Shown here: positions 1 to 5,514 of the stretch, piece after piece
How the letters are laid out: every line of letters begins with the position of its first letter
Numbering within the stretch: position 1 is the first letter of the stretch
Source: Acidobacteriota bacterium
Lineage (GTDB): Bacteria > Acidobacteriota > Terriglobia > Terriglobales > Acidobacteriaceae
DNA length: 6,599 nt
Assembly (NCBI GenBank): GCA_021801945.1
Contig: JAKABE010000186.1
Span: 1 to 6,599, forward strand
Reading direction: 5' to 3'
Program-made: the position numbers and the translations under genes
Notes under the pieces: generated by a model
Told to the model about the DNA's origin: nothing
Seen by the model: the letters and a program-made list of their open reading frames with translations, nothing else
Databases searched by the model: none

Positions 1-1
1 G

Positions 2-15
2 TGCATAAGTATGCA
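2..15. promoter_or_regulatory. Small palindrome, possible operator half-sites
   Basis: The bases read TGCATA-AG-TATGCA, two perfect 6-bp arms around a 2-bp centre, at the very edge of the window and 46 bp beyond the stop codon of the diguanylate cyclase gene. The form fits a binding site for a dimeric regulator of a gene lying to the left, but no such gene is visible. Arms of this length occur by chance about once in several kilobases, so this is a weak call. Confidence 0.2.
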
Positions 16-16
16 A

Positions 17-38
17 GACCGGCAGATTGGCCGGGGTC
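17..38 (-). terminator. Weak hairpin after the GGDEF gene
   Basis: Read on the minus strand, GACC and CGGC pair with GCCG and GTC around a six-base loop, with a small bulge, 23-44 bases after the stop codon. Only a broken T-rich stretch (TTGCATACTT) follows, so this is at best a poor Rho-independent terminator. Position is the main support. Confidence 0.2.
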
Positions 39-60
39 TGACGAGACACCGGAGGCCGGC

Positions 61-1512
61 CTAAGTGACCAATTCCTTCTTGCGGCGCTTGACCTCGTAC
101 ATCGCTTCATCGGCCTTGGCCAGCAGTTCATCGAGGGATTCGCGCCGGACTGGCTTGGAGGTGGCGTACCCCGAGCTGAAGGTCAGGTTCATGGGCCGGC
201 CCGCGCCGCTATTTCTCTGCACCACGGTTTCCTCCAGCCGCCGGATGGCGATATTGACCGCTACTGGGCTCAATTGACCGGCCACGGCAAACTCATCCCC
301 GCCGATGCGTCCCACCACGTCGGTTTCACGAAAGACGTTTTGCAGGACCTTCGCCGTTTCTGCCAGGAGATCGGAGCCAGCCTGATGGCCAAACAAATCG
401 TTGGTTTGTTTCAGATCGTCGAGATCGATAAACAAAACCGAGAATGGCAGCCCCGATCGATGCGCCAGGCGCAGCGCCTGCTCCGCCAGTAATCGGAATC
501 CCCGCAGATTGTAGAGGCCGGTGAGGTGGTCGCGGAGTGAAAGGTCGCGAATATCGATCTCCTGGCGGTTGATGTACCAGGCGAGAGCCATTAACAGGGC
601 CATCGCCACTATCGCCGCCACCGTGGCGAGAAACGCCGTGACGTAATGGGGTGGCATCCGGTGGACATTGATGAGGCGGGCGCGAATCCCCTCGCGCAGA
701 AACGGCAGGACAAGCATCAAGGGGAAAAGGAAGCGCGCGATCCTGCTGCCGACCCCTTGCAGCAGCAGGATCGAGAAAGCCCCTCTCTCCGCCCGGCGGA
801 AGAAGGCCACACCTGTAAGCGCCAGCAGGCACAGCATGGTTTGCGAGGATGTTATCGAGGGCGTAATGGGAGTAAAAAGGGGCGAAAGCGCAAGAAAGTG
901 TCCGGAGACGACGACCAGTGTTTGGAAGACGGCGCAGGCCATCAAGAAGTCGGCAAGGTAGGAGGTGATGCGCCTGCGTGCCTGGATGGAGATCATTGCC
1001 AGTCCCAGCAGGAGGAAGCCGCTTGCCGCATGAGGAGACATCGGTCCCGGGGCGGAGGATGACGAGCCCCGAGCACCTGGGAACGGAGAGCCGGCGCCAG
1101 GTAGGTGCGCAGGCAAGTGCGCAGAGAGGACGGCTGTCGAGGAAAGTACAACCAGGATCGTCAGGACAAGACCTATGCTGCTCAATAGTTTGGAATGGTG
1201 GTGATTGGCGAGAATCAAGCCGAGAGCGGTGAAGAGGATGAGGAAGGCCGATTCGGCACCCATGAGCCGCCAACTGTTGACAAATATCCGGTCCAGGAAG
1301 GGAATGGGGTGCGCGACGAGATTGACCGCGGCCAGTGTAATCACCGCAGCTAGTGTGGCGCGCTCGGCCGCAGCCAGGTGGCTGAGGACGGCCGCATCGA
1401 GTTCGCTGGGGGAGAAAGCCAGGGCGTGTTCGGGCATAGCAGTGAAAAACGAACTGGAATTGCGCCTTGGAGGAGAAGGGTCTCCCAATTCCTTTACCAG
1501 TCTACGACTCAT
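61..1512 (-). CDS. Membrane-bound diguanylate cyclase (GGDEF domain)
   Basis: This 483-residue protein should make cyclic di-GMP from two GTP at the inner membrane. About eight hydrophobic segments (near residues 52-68, 86-103, 111-130, 163-177, 186-208, 222-238, 258-272 and 290-313) precede a C-terminal GGDEF domain. That domain starts at DHLTGLYNLRGF (328-339) and has FIDLDDLKQTND (361-372, first metal Asp D363, substrate Asn N371) and an intact GGDEF at 404-408. RETD at 395-398, five residues before GGDEF, matches the product-inhibition I-site. The usual GHxxGD reads GHQAGSD, so Ser380 stands where a guanine-contacting Asp is common. No EAL, HD-GYP, PAS or GAF domain is visible, and I do not recognise the membrane part as a named sensor. 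The ATG at 1512 has only AGGTG two bases upstream. The ATG at 1437 (residue 26) is an equally reasonable start and removes a polar stretch before the first helix. The gene is divergent from the acyl-CoA synthetase gene. Confidence 0.93.
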   Translation of the reverse strand: MSRRLVKELGDPSPPRRNSSSFFTAMPEHALAFSPSELDAAVLSHLAAAERATLAAVITLAAVNLVAHPIPFLDRIFVNSWRLMGAESAFLILFTALGLILANHHHSKLLSSIGLVLTILVVLSSTAVLSAHLPAHLPGAGSPFPGARGSSSSAPGPMSPHAASGFLLLGLAMISIQARRRITSYLADFLMACAVFQTLVVVSGHFLALSPLFTPITPSITSSQTMLCLLALTGVAFFRRAERGAFSILLLQGVGSRIARFLFPLMLVLPFLREGIRARLINVHRMPPHYVTAFLATVAAIVAMALLMALAWYINRQEIDIRDLSLRDHLTGLYNLRGFRLLAEQALRLAHRSGLPFSVLFIDLDDLKQTNDLFGHQAGSDLLAETAKVLQNVFRETDVVGRIGGDEFAVAGQLSPVAVNIAIRRLEETVVQRNSGAGRPMNLTFSSGYATSKPVRRESLDELLAKADEAMYEVKRRKKELVT

Positions 1513-1620
1513 CGCACCTGGTTGGAAGAAAGCAATGGGCTGGCTATGGGATTGGCACCATCGGCGTTACCTGCGGTTGAAGGGGCGATGAGGGATCGAT
1601 AGCGAGCGGGCGATGTGCAA

Positions 1621-1696
1621 AGCGGGCGGCAAACGGGGCAATCCCGGCCTCCGCCGGGAATTCTGAGGTTATTACCGACGAGCTGCCGCCCTCGCT
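1621..1696. repeat. Nested inverted repeats in divergent intergenic region
   Basis: The 241-bp gap between the divergent cyclase and acyl-CoA synthetase genes (1513-1753) holds a compact hairpin, TCCCGGC (1642-1648) and GCCGGGA (1653-1659) with a 4-base loop. It sits inside a wider repeat, GGGCGGCA (1624-1631) against TGCCGCCC (1684-1691), which extends by three more pairs past a 2-base bulge. The element could be an operator, part of the cyclase leader, or chance pairing in GC-rich DNA. It ends beside the candidate -10 box for the synthetase. The rest of the gap shows nothing else I can support. Confidence 0.3.
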
Positions 1697-1704
1697 GATA
1701 CACT
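1696..1704 (+). promoter_or_regulatory. Candidate extended -10 box for acyl-CoA synthetase
   Basis: TGATACACT matches the extended -10 form TGnTATAAT at the TG and at four of six hexamer positions. It would start transcription about 40 bases before the ATG at 1754. No good -35 hexamer lies 16-18 bases upstream, so the call depends on the extended -10 alone. Confidence 0.2.
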
Positions 1705-1753
1705 CTCGATTGGCCGCGCGCCGTAAATTTCCTTCAGGTCAAACTGAACGAGA

Positions 1754-3565
1754 ATGACAACAAGCTCTCCGGTTTCCACCGTAAATGATCTATTCTGCCG
1801 CATTGCCTTGGCGGCTAACCCGTGCGCCGTTCTTTGGCAAGACGATCAAGGTCGCTGGCAGCCCATCTCCTCTGATCAGATCTACCAGCGCGTGCGGGCA
1901 CTGGCCGGCGTGTTTTTAAATTGGGGTGCGCAAAAAGGCGACCGCATTGCCCTCATCGGGGAGAACCGCTGGGAGTGGGCCGTCACCGATTTTGCCGCGC
2001 TGGCCATCGGGGCCGCCGACGTGCCCATCTATCCCACGCTTACGGCCGAGCAGATGGCGGCGCTGGTGCGCGATGCCGGCTGCCGCATCGCCGTGGTTTC
2101 TACACGCCAGCAGTTCGACAAGCTTCAATCCGTACGCGCCCAGACGCCGCTCGAACACATTGTGATGATGGACTGTCCGGCTGCGGAGGGAGCATTCGCG
2201 ATGAGCGAGCTGCTCTCCGGCGCCGATGCCCGCGCTGCTGAGCGCGATCCGGTGTTCGATGCGTTGGTGCGGTCCGTGGAACCGAAGGACTTGGCTACGG
2301 TGATCTATACCTCGGGCACAACCGGCGAACCCAAGGGAGTGGCCCTTACGCACGGCAATATCGCCGCCAACCAGAACCACACGGCGGTAGACTTCCACTT
2401 CGATTCAAATGACGCCTGCATCTCGTTTCTGCCCCTTTCTCATATCACCGCGCGTGCTCTCGACTACGTGATGTACAACGCCGGAGCGCAGATCGCCTAC
2501 TGCTCGCAGTTCGACAGGCTGCCCCAGGCCATGCGGGAGGTCCGGCCCACGGTGATCGTTGGCGTACCACGGGTCTTTGAGAAGATCCGCCAGGAGGTGG
2601 AGCGCCAAGCCTCGCTCTCGCCGGTCAAGAAGCGCCTGCTGGCCTGGGCGGTTGATTTAGGCCGCCGTCACGGCGATACGGTCTACGACGGCCGCCGGCC
2701 TTCCGCGCCGCTCTGGAAGTTGGCCAACAAGCTCATCTACTCCAAGGTGCGTGCGGCCTTCGGCGGGCGGGTTAGGATATTTATCTCCGGCGGAGCGCCG
2801 CTGGGGCTGGACACGGCGCGCTGGTTTGCTGCCGTCGGCATCGCGCTCTGGGAGGGTTACGGGCTCACCGAAACCTCGCCCGTGATCTCGCTGAATACGC
2901 CGCTCCTTCACCGTATGGGCTCGGCCGGCTGGCCTTTGCCCAACGTGGAACTGAAGCTGGCCGAAGATGGAGAACTGCTGGTGCGCGGGCCTTCGGTGTT
3001 CGCGGGCTACTGGCAGAAGCCGACGGCGAACGCCGAGTGTTTCGACGCCGAGGGCTGGTTCCGCACCGGAGACATCGCGCACATCGACGGCGATGGATTC
3101 CTCTTCATCACCGACCGAAAAAAGGAGCTGCTCAAAACCTCCGGCGGCAAGCTCGTTGCGCCGCAGCCCATCGAAAACAAGCTGAAAAATAGCCCTCTGG
3201 TGGCACAGGCGGCTCTGGTGGGCGACAAGCATAAGTTCATCTGCGCGCTCATCGCGCCCAACTTTGCGGCCCTGGAGACCTGGGCACGGCAGCAGGGGAT
3301 CGAGTGCAAATCGCGTACCCAACTGGTGGGCGACCCGCGTGTTACGGCGCTGTATGGCGAAATCGTGCGCCAGGTGAACGCCGATCTGGCCAATTTCGAG
3401 ACGCTGAAGCGGTTTCGCGTGGTGGGCGAGGAGTGGACGCAGGAGACCGGCGAGTTGACGCCTTCTATGAAACTCAAGCGCCGCGTAATCAACGATCGCT
3501 ATGCCGCGGTGATCGCCGAGCTTTACGCGGACGAAGCAACCGCGCGCGCCGAGCCGTCGAACTGA
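1754..3565 (+). CDS. Long-chain acyl-CoA synthetase (AMP-forming)
   Basis: This 603-residue cytoplasmic or membrane-associated enzyme should activate fatty acids with ATP and coenzyme A, giving acyl-CoA for beta-oxidation or lipid synthesis. It belongs to the ANL adenylate-forming superfamily and has the family's full length. Motifs appear in order: the phosphate-binding loop YTSGTTGEPKG (185-195), FLPLSHITAR (225-234), the acyl-adenylate motif GYGLTET (368-374), GWFRTGD (434-440) with the ribose-binding Asp440, the hinge region around DRKKELLKTSGGK (454-466), and LTPSMKLKRR (568-577) with the probable catalytic Lys573. FLPLSH, DRKKELLKTSGGK and the PQPIENKLK segment are typical of FadD15-like long-chain enzymes, as opposed to acetyl-CoA or medium-chain synthetases. 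The ATG at 1754 is the first possible start because an in-frame TGA lies at 1745-1747. No convincing Shine-Dalgarno site precedes it. The last 77 bp overlap the convergent membrane-protein gene. Chain-length preference cannot be read from the sequence. Confidence 0.95.
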   Translation: MTTSSPVSTVNDLFCRIALAANPCAVLWQDDQGRWQPISSDQIYQRVRALAGVFLNWGAQKGDRIALIGENRWEWAVTDFAALAIGAADVPIYPTLTAEQMAALVRDAGCRIAVVSTRQQFDKLQSVRAQTPLEHIVMMDCPAAEGAFAMSELLSGADARAAERDPVFDALVRSVEPKDLATVIYTSGTTGEPKGVALTHGNIAANQNHTAVDFHFDSNDACISFLPLSHITARALDYVMYNAGAQIAYCSQFDRLPQAMREVRPTVIVGVPRVFEKIRQEVERQASLSPVKKRLLAWAVDLGRRHGDTVYDGRRPSAPLWKLANKLIYSKVRAAFGGRVRIFISGGAPLGLDTARWFAAVGIALWEGYGLTETSPVISLNTPLLHRMGSAGWPLPNVELKLAEDGELLVRGPSVFAGYWQKPTANAECFDAEGWFRTGDIAHIDGDGFLFITDRKKELLKTSGGKLVAPQPIENKLKNSPLVAQAALVGDKHKFICALIAPNFAALETWARQQGIECKSRTQLVGDPRVTALYGEIVRQVNADLANFETLKRFRVVGEEWTQETGELTPSMKLKRRVINDRYAAVIAELYADEATARAEPSN

Positions 3566-4145
3566 GCCGCCATAATTTGCCGGGGAAGAGAATGGGCTGA
3601 ATCCACATTCGCTTGAGGGCGCGGAAAAACGGCGCGCCGCCGGCGCCCACGGCCAACAGAGCGCCAAAAAGGATCACAGCATCGATGCTGAGCCGTCCGG
3701 CGCTCGACCAATAGGCGCTGGGCGACAGGTCAAGCCACAGCGAGAACTCATCGAGCGTGAGTGCCGCCCCAGCACCGTAACTGATCGCCATCAGGCGGCT
3801 CATGAAGATCCCCAGCGGAGTGTGCGCCCGGCCCACGTCGAGCACCCAACCGTAGCCCACCAGGAGAAGAATGAAGATGCCCCAGACCAGGTGGTGAATA
3901 TGCCGTCCGTGCAGGATCACGTACTGGAACGGTCCCAGGTGCCACACAATCAAGTGCACCAGAATGCGAAGGCCAAGAAAGGTGAGGAAAAACGAGACCG
4001 AAGCCAAAAACATCCGCCGGCGAGGGCGGTCGGGGATGGATGTACGGACAATGAATCCCAGGCGCGTCAGCTGCAGGAGCACGAGCAGCACGATAACGAC
4101 CAGGCAAACGAAGGCGAGCAAGAGCAGCGCACCGACTCCGGGCAT
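3489..4145 (-). CDS. Uncharacterised five-helix membrane protein
   Basis: This 218-residue protein has hydrophobic segments near residues 4-26, 44-68, 84-104, 113-131 and 153-171. Polar residues sit at or in the helices: HGRHIHHLVWG (79-89) with four His, LDEFSLWL (131-138), and RLSIDA (151-156). I recall the combination of a His-rich HHxxxG segment with LDEF and SIDA from a family of bacterial membrane proteins of unknown function; metal binding is only a guess. A TTG start at 4157 would add four residues, and a stop codon lies directly before it. I chose the ATG at 4145, which has AAGG just one base upstream, so neither start is well supported. The last 25 codons lie antisense to the acyl-CoA synthetase gene and encode a strongly basic, Arg-rich tail after the final helix, likely cytoplasmic by the positive-inside rule. 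The start is divergent from the phosphofructokinase gene. Confidence 0.8.
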   Translation of the reverse strand: MPGVGALLLLAFVCLVVIVLLVLLQLTRLGFIVRTSIPDRPRRRMFLASVSFFLTFLGLRILVHLIVWHLGPFQYVILHGRHIHHLVWGIFILLLVGYGWVLDVGRAHTPLGIFMSRLMAISYGAGAALTLDEFSLWLDLSPSAYWSSAGRLSIDAVILFGALLAVGAGGAPFFRALKRMWIQPILFPGKLWRLSSTARRARLLRPRKARRSPRHSDR

Positions 4146-4229
4146 ACCTTGATTCAATCATTGCAGGGAGCCGCGCACAGCGCAAGATCCGAGGGCAACC
4201 GGTGTCCTGCGGGGTGCGGGCGGTCACGA

Positions 4230-4256
4230 TTGCGGATTCCAGGGGCAGAGTACACT
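4230..4256 (+). promoter_or_regulatory. Candidate promoter for phosphofructokinase
   Basis: TTGCGG (4230-4235) and TACACT (4251-4256) resemble sigma-70 -35 and -10 boxes, but the 15-base spacer is short. The same TACACT hexamer occurs in the candidate box before the acyl-CoA synthetase. Transcription would start near 4263, at the base of the first leader hairpin, which gives mild positional support. Confidence 0.25.
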
Positions 4257-4263
4257 GTTTAGG

Positions 4264-4342
4264 GCGCCGCGACGGAGCCAATCCGCAGGATCGCGGTGCG
4301 ACCTAGGGAGCACTCCCGCGCGCGGCCCTCGGTGGCCGTGCG
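4264..4342 (+). promoter_or_regulatory. Structured 5' leader of phosphofructokinase mRNA
   Basis: Three hairpins follow one another. The first pairs 4264-4272 with 4291-4299 (nine pairs, one G-U) and has an inner CGGA/TCCG stem (4273-4276 with 4282-4285). The second is small, GGGA/TCCC (4306-4309 with 4314-4317). The third is strong, CGCGCGGCC (4319-4327) with GGCCGTGCG (4334-4342), nine pairs with one G-U and a 6-base loop. The third ends eight bases before the Shine-Dalgarno site. It has no T-tract, so it is not a terminator. I do not recognise a known riboswitch class. It may stabilise the mRNA or control translation, or may only reflect high GC content. Confidence 0.35.
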
Positions 4343-4350
4343 AATGCTGT

Positions 4351-4356
4351 GAGGAG
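4351..4356 (+). promoter_or_regulatory. Ribosome binding site of phosphofructokinase
   Basis: GAGGAG lies eight bases before the ATG at 4365, a good match to the anti-Shine-Dalgarno sequence at normal spacing. It is the clearest such site in the window and fixes this start. Confidence 0.75.
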
Positions 4357-4364
4357 ACTTTGCG

Positions 4365-5399
4365 ATGCGAGTTTGTTTATTGACCGGGGGCGGCGATTGT
4401 CCCGGATTGAATGCGGTGATTTATGCAGCCGTGAAAAAGGGCATTAACCACTACGGAGACGAGTTTATTGGCTTTCTCAATGGCTGGCGCGGGGTGCTGG
4501 ACAACAACTTCATTCCCCTCACGCTTGAAAATACCGACGGCATCCAGTTGAAGGGCGGGACCATTCTGCACTCCTCGCGCACCAATGTGAAGAAGATTCC
4601 GGGCGGCATTGACAAGGTGCGGGAGGTTCTAGCGGCCAACAAGATCGACGCTCTGATCGCGCTGGGTGGCGACGACACCCAGTCGGTGACGCAGTTTCTG
4701 TGTGAAAACGGCGTGCACGGCGTCGGGGTGCCCAAGACCATCGATAACGACATAAGTGGCACCGACGCGACCTTTGGCTACGATACGGCGGTGATGATCG
4801 CCACCGAGGCCGTGGACCGCATCCACACCACCGCCGACTCGCACAACCGCGTGGTGGTGGTCGAGGTAATGGGGCGCGACGCGGGCTGGATCGCCTATGC
4901 CGCAGGCATTGCCGGCGGCGCCCACGTCGTTCTGGTCCCCGAAAAGCCAATCGACATCGACCACGTCTGCGCGCTGCTCAAGTACAACTACGACCACGGC
5001 AAGCATTACGGCGTGGTGGTAGTTGCGGAGGGCTGCCAACTGCCGGAGGTGGGTCAGGTAGTCGGCTCGGCGCAGGTGGATTCGTTCGGCCATGTGCGAT
5101 TGTCGGGCATCGGTGAGGCACTGGCGGACCTGATCGAAAAGAAGACCGGCTACGAGACCCGCTCCGTGAACCTGGGCCATACCCAGCGCGGCGGCGTTCC
5201 CACGGCCTACGACCGGCTACTGGGGCAGCGCTACGGCCTGCGCGCCATCGACATGGTGCATGAGCAGAAGTGGGGGCGCATCGCCGTGCTGCGCGGCACC
5301 GACATTACTGATATCCCTATCAAGGACGCTATCGCCACTAACCGACGCCTGGATCAGCGTTTCTTCAACGTCATCGCCGGGCTCGAAGCCAAGGTGTAA
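4365..5399 (+). CDS. pfp: PFKA-type phosphofructokinase, probably pyrophosphate-dependent
   Basis: This 344-residue enzyme phosphorylates fructose 6-phosphate to fructose 1,6-bisphosphate in glycolysis; with pyrophosphate as donor the reaction is reversible and also serves gluconeogenesis. Visible motifs are GGGDCPGLN (8-16) at the phosphoryl-donor site, GGDDT (101-105), PKTIDND (123-129) with catalytic Asp127, MGRDAGW (169-175), AEGC (221-224) and GHTQRGG (271-277). By family knowledge, ATP-dependent enzymes have Gly at positions 104 and 124 (GGDGS, PGTIDND). Here these are Asp104 and Lys124, the pair that blocks ATP and favours pyrophosphate. The length and overall pattern fit the mixed-substrate (group III) subfamily, most of whose characterised members use pyrophosphate. 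The start is set by a good ribosome binding site, and a hairpin-rich leader precedes it. The gene ends 36 bp before a long palindrome and has no other glycolytic neighbour here. Donor preference is predicted, not shown. Confidence 0.95.
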   Translation: MRVCLLTGGGDCPGLNAVIYAAVKKGINHYGDEFIGFLNGWRGVLDNNFIPLTLENTDGIQLKGGTILHSSRTNVKKIPGGIDKVREVLAANKIDALIALGGDDTQSVTQFLCENGVHGVGVPKTIDNDISGTDATFGYDTAVMIATEAVDRIHTTADSHNRVVVVEVMGRDAGWIAYAAGIAGGAHVVLVPEKPIDIDHVCALLKYNYDHGKHYGVVVVAEGCQLPEVGQVVGSAQVDSFGHVRLSGIGEALADLIEKKTGYETRSVNLGHTQRGGVPTAYDRLLGQRYGLRAIDMVHEQKWGRIAVLRGTDITDIPIKDAIATNRRLDQRFFNVIAGLEAKV

Positions 5400-5435
5400 T
5401 CGGGTCTTCGATCCGGTCCAGGATTCGGGTGCGGG

Positions 5436-5474
5436 TGCCCCGCCCTAGCGCATTTTTTGTGCTAAGGTGGGGCA
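5436..5474. repeat. Long palindromic element 1, before GNAT gene
   Basis: Bases 5436-5452 (TGCCCCGCCCTAGCGCA) pair with 5458-5474 (TGTGCTAAGGTGGGGCA) over 17 positions with one C/A mismatch and two G-U pairs, around a loop of five T. No T-tract follows on either strand, so it is not a standard Rho-independent terminator, although it sits 36 bp after the phosphofructokinase stop. The end AAGG-TGGGGCA recurs in the second palindrome at 5977-6016. This fits an interspersed REP-like repeat family rather than a private operator. Confidence 0.7.
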
Positions 5475-5514
5475 GCAAAAATCTTCGCTGCAGAAAATCC
5501 TTACCATTTCTCTT

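Noticed and set aside
1..492. Plus-strand open frame of 163 codons
   Set aside because: It runs antisense to the GGDEF domain, whose motifs are unmistakable on the other strand, and its translation shows no family features.
326..1273. Minus-strand open frame of 315 codons inside the cyclase gene
   Set aside because: It is a +1-shifted shadow of the cyclase; the product is rich in Pro, Arg and His without any domain pattern, as expected for an alternate frame of GC-rich DNA.
1509..1703. 64-codon minus-strand frame in the divergent intergenic region, with a CPVCRPLC stretch
   Set aside because: It starts at GTG without a ribosome binding site, overlaps the cyclase start and the nested repeats, and three Cys alone do not make a zinc motif.
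2657..3667. Minus-strand open frame of 336 codons opposite the acyl-CoA synthetase
   Set aside because: The synthetase motifs occupy the plus strand throughout, and the antisense product resembles no family.
3748..4281. Minus-strand open frame of 177 codons overlapping the membrane-protein gene
   Set aside because: It shares the strand but in another frame, is Pro/Arg/Ala-rich without helices, and conflicts with the membrane protein, which has coherent hydrophobic segments and motifs.
4629..5180. Minus-strand open frame of 183 codons opposite the phosphofructokinase
   Set aside because: It is antisense to a fully motif-supported enzyme; its His- and Val-rich product mirrors the Asp and His codons of that gene.
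5436..5474. Palindrome 1 as a Rho-independent terminator for the phosphofructokinase gene
   Set aside because: The T-run is in the loop, and the bases after the stem on the plus strand are GCAAAAATC, so there is no U-tract where one is needed.
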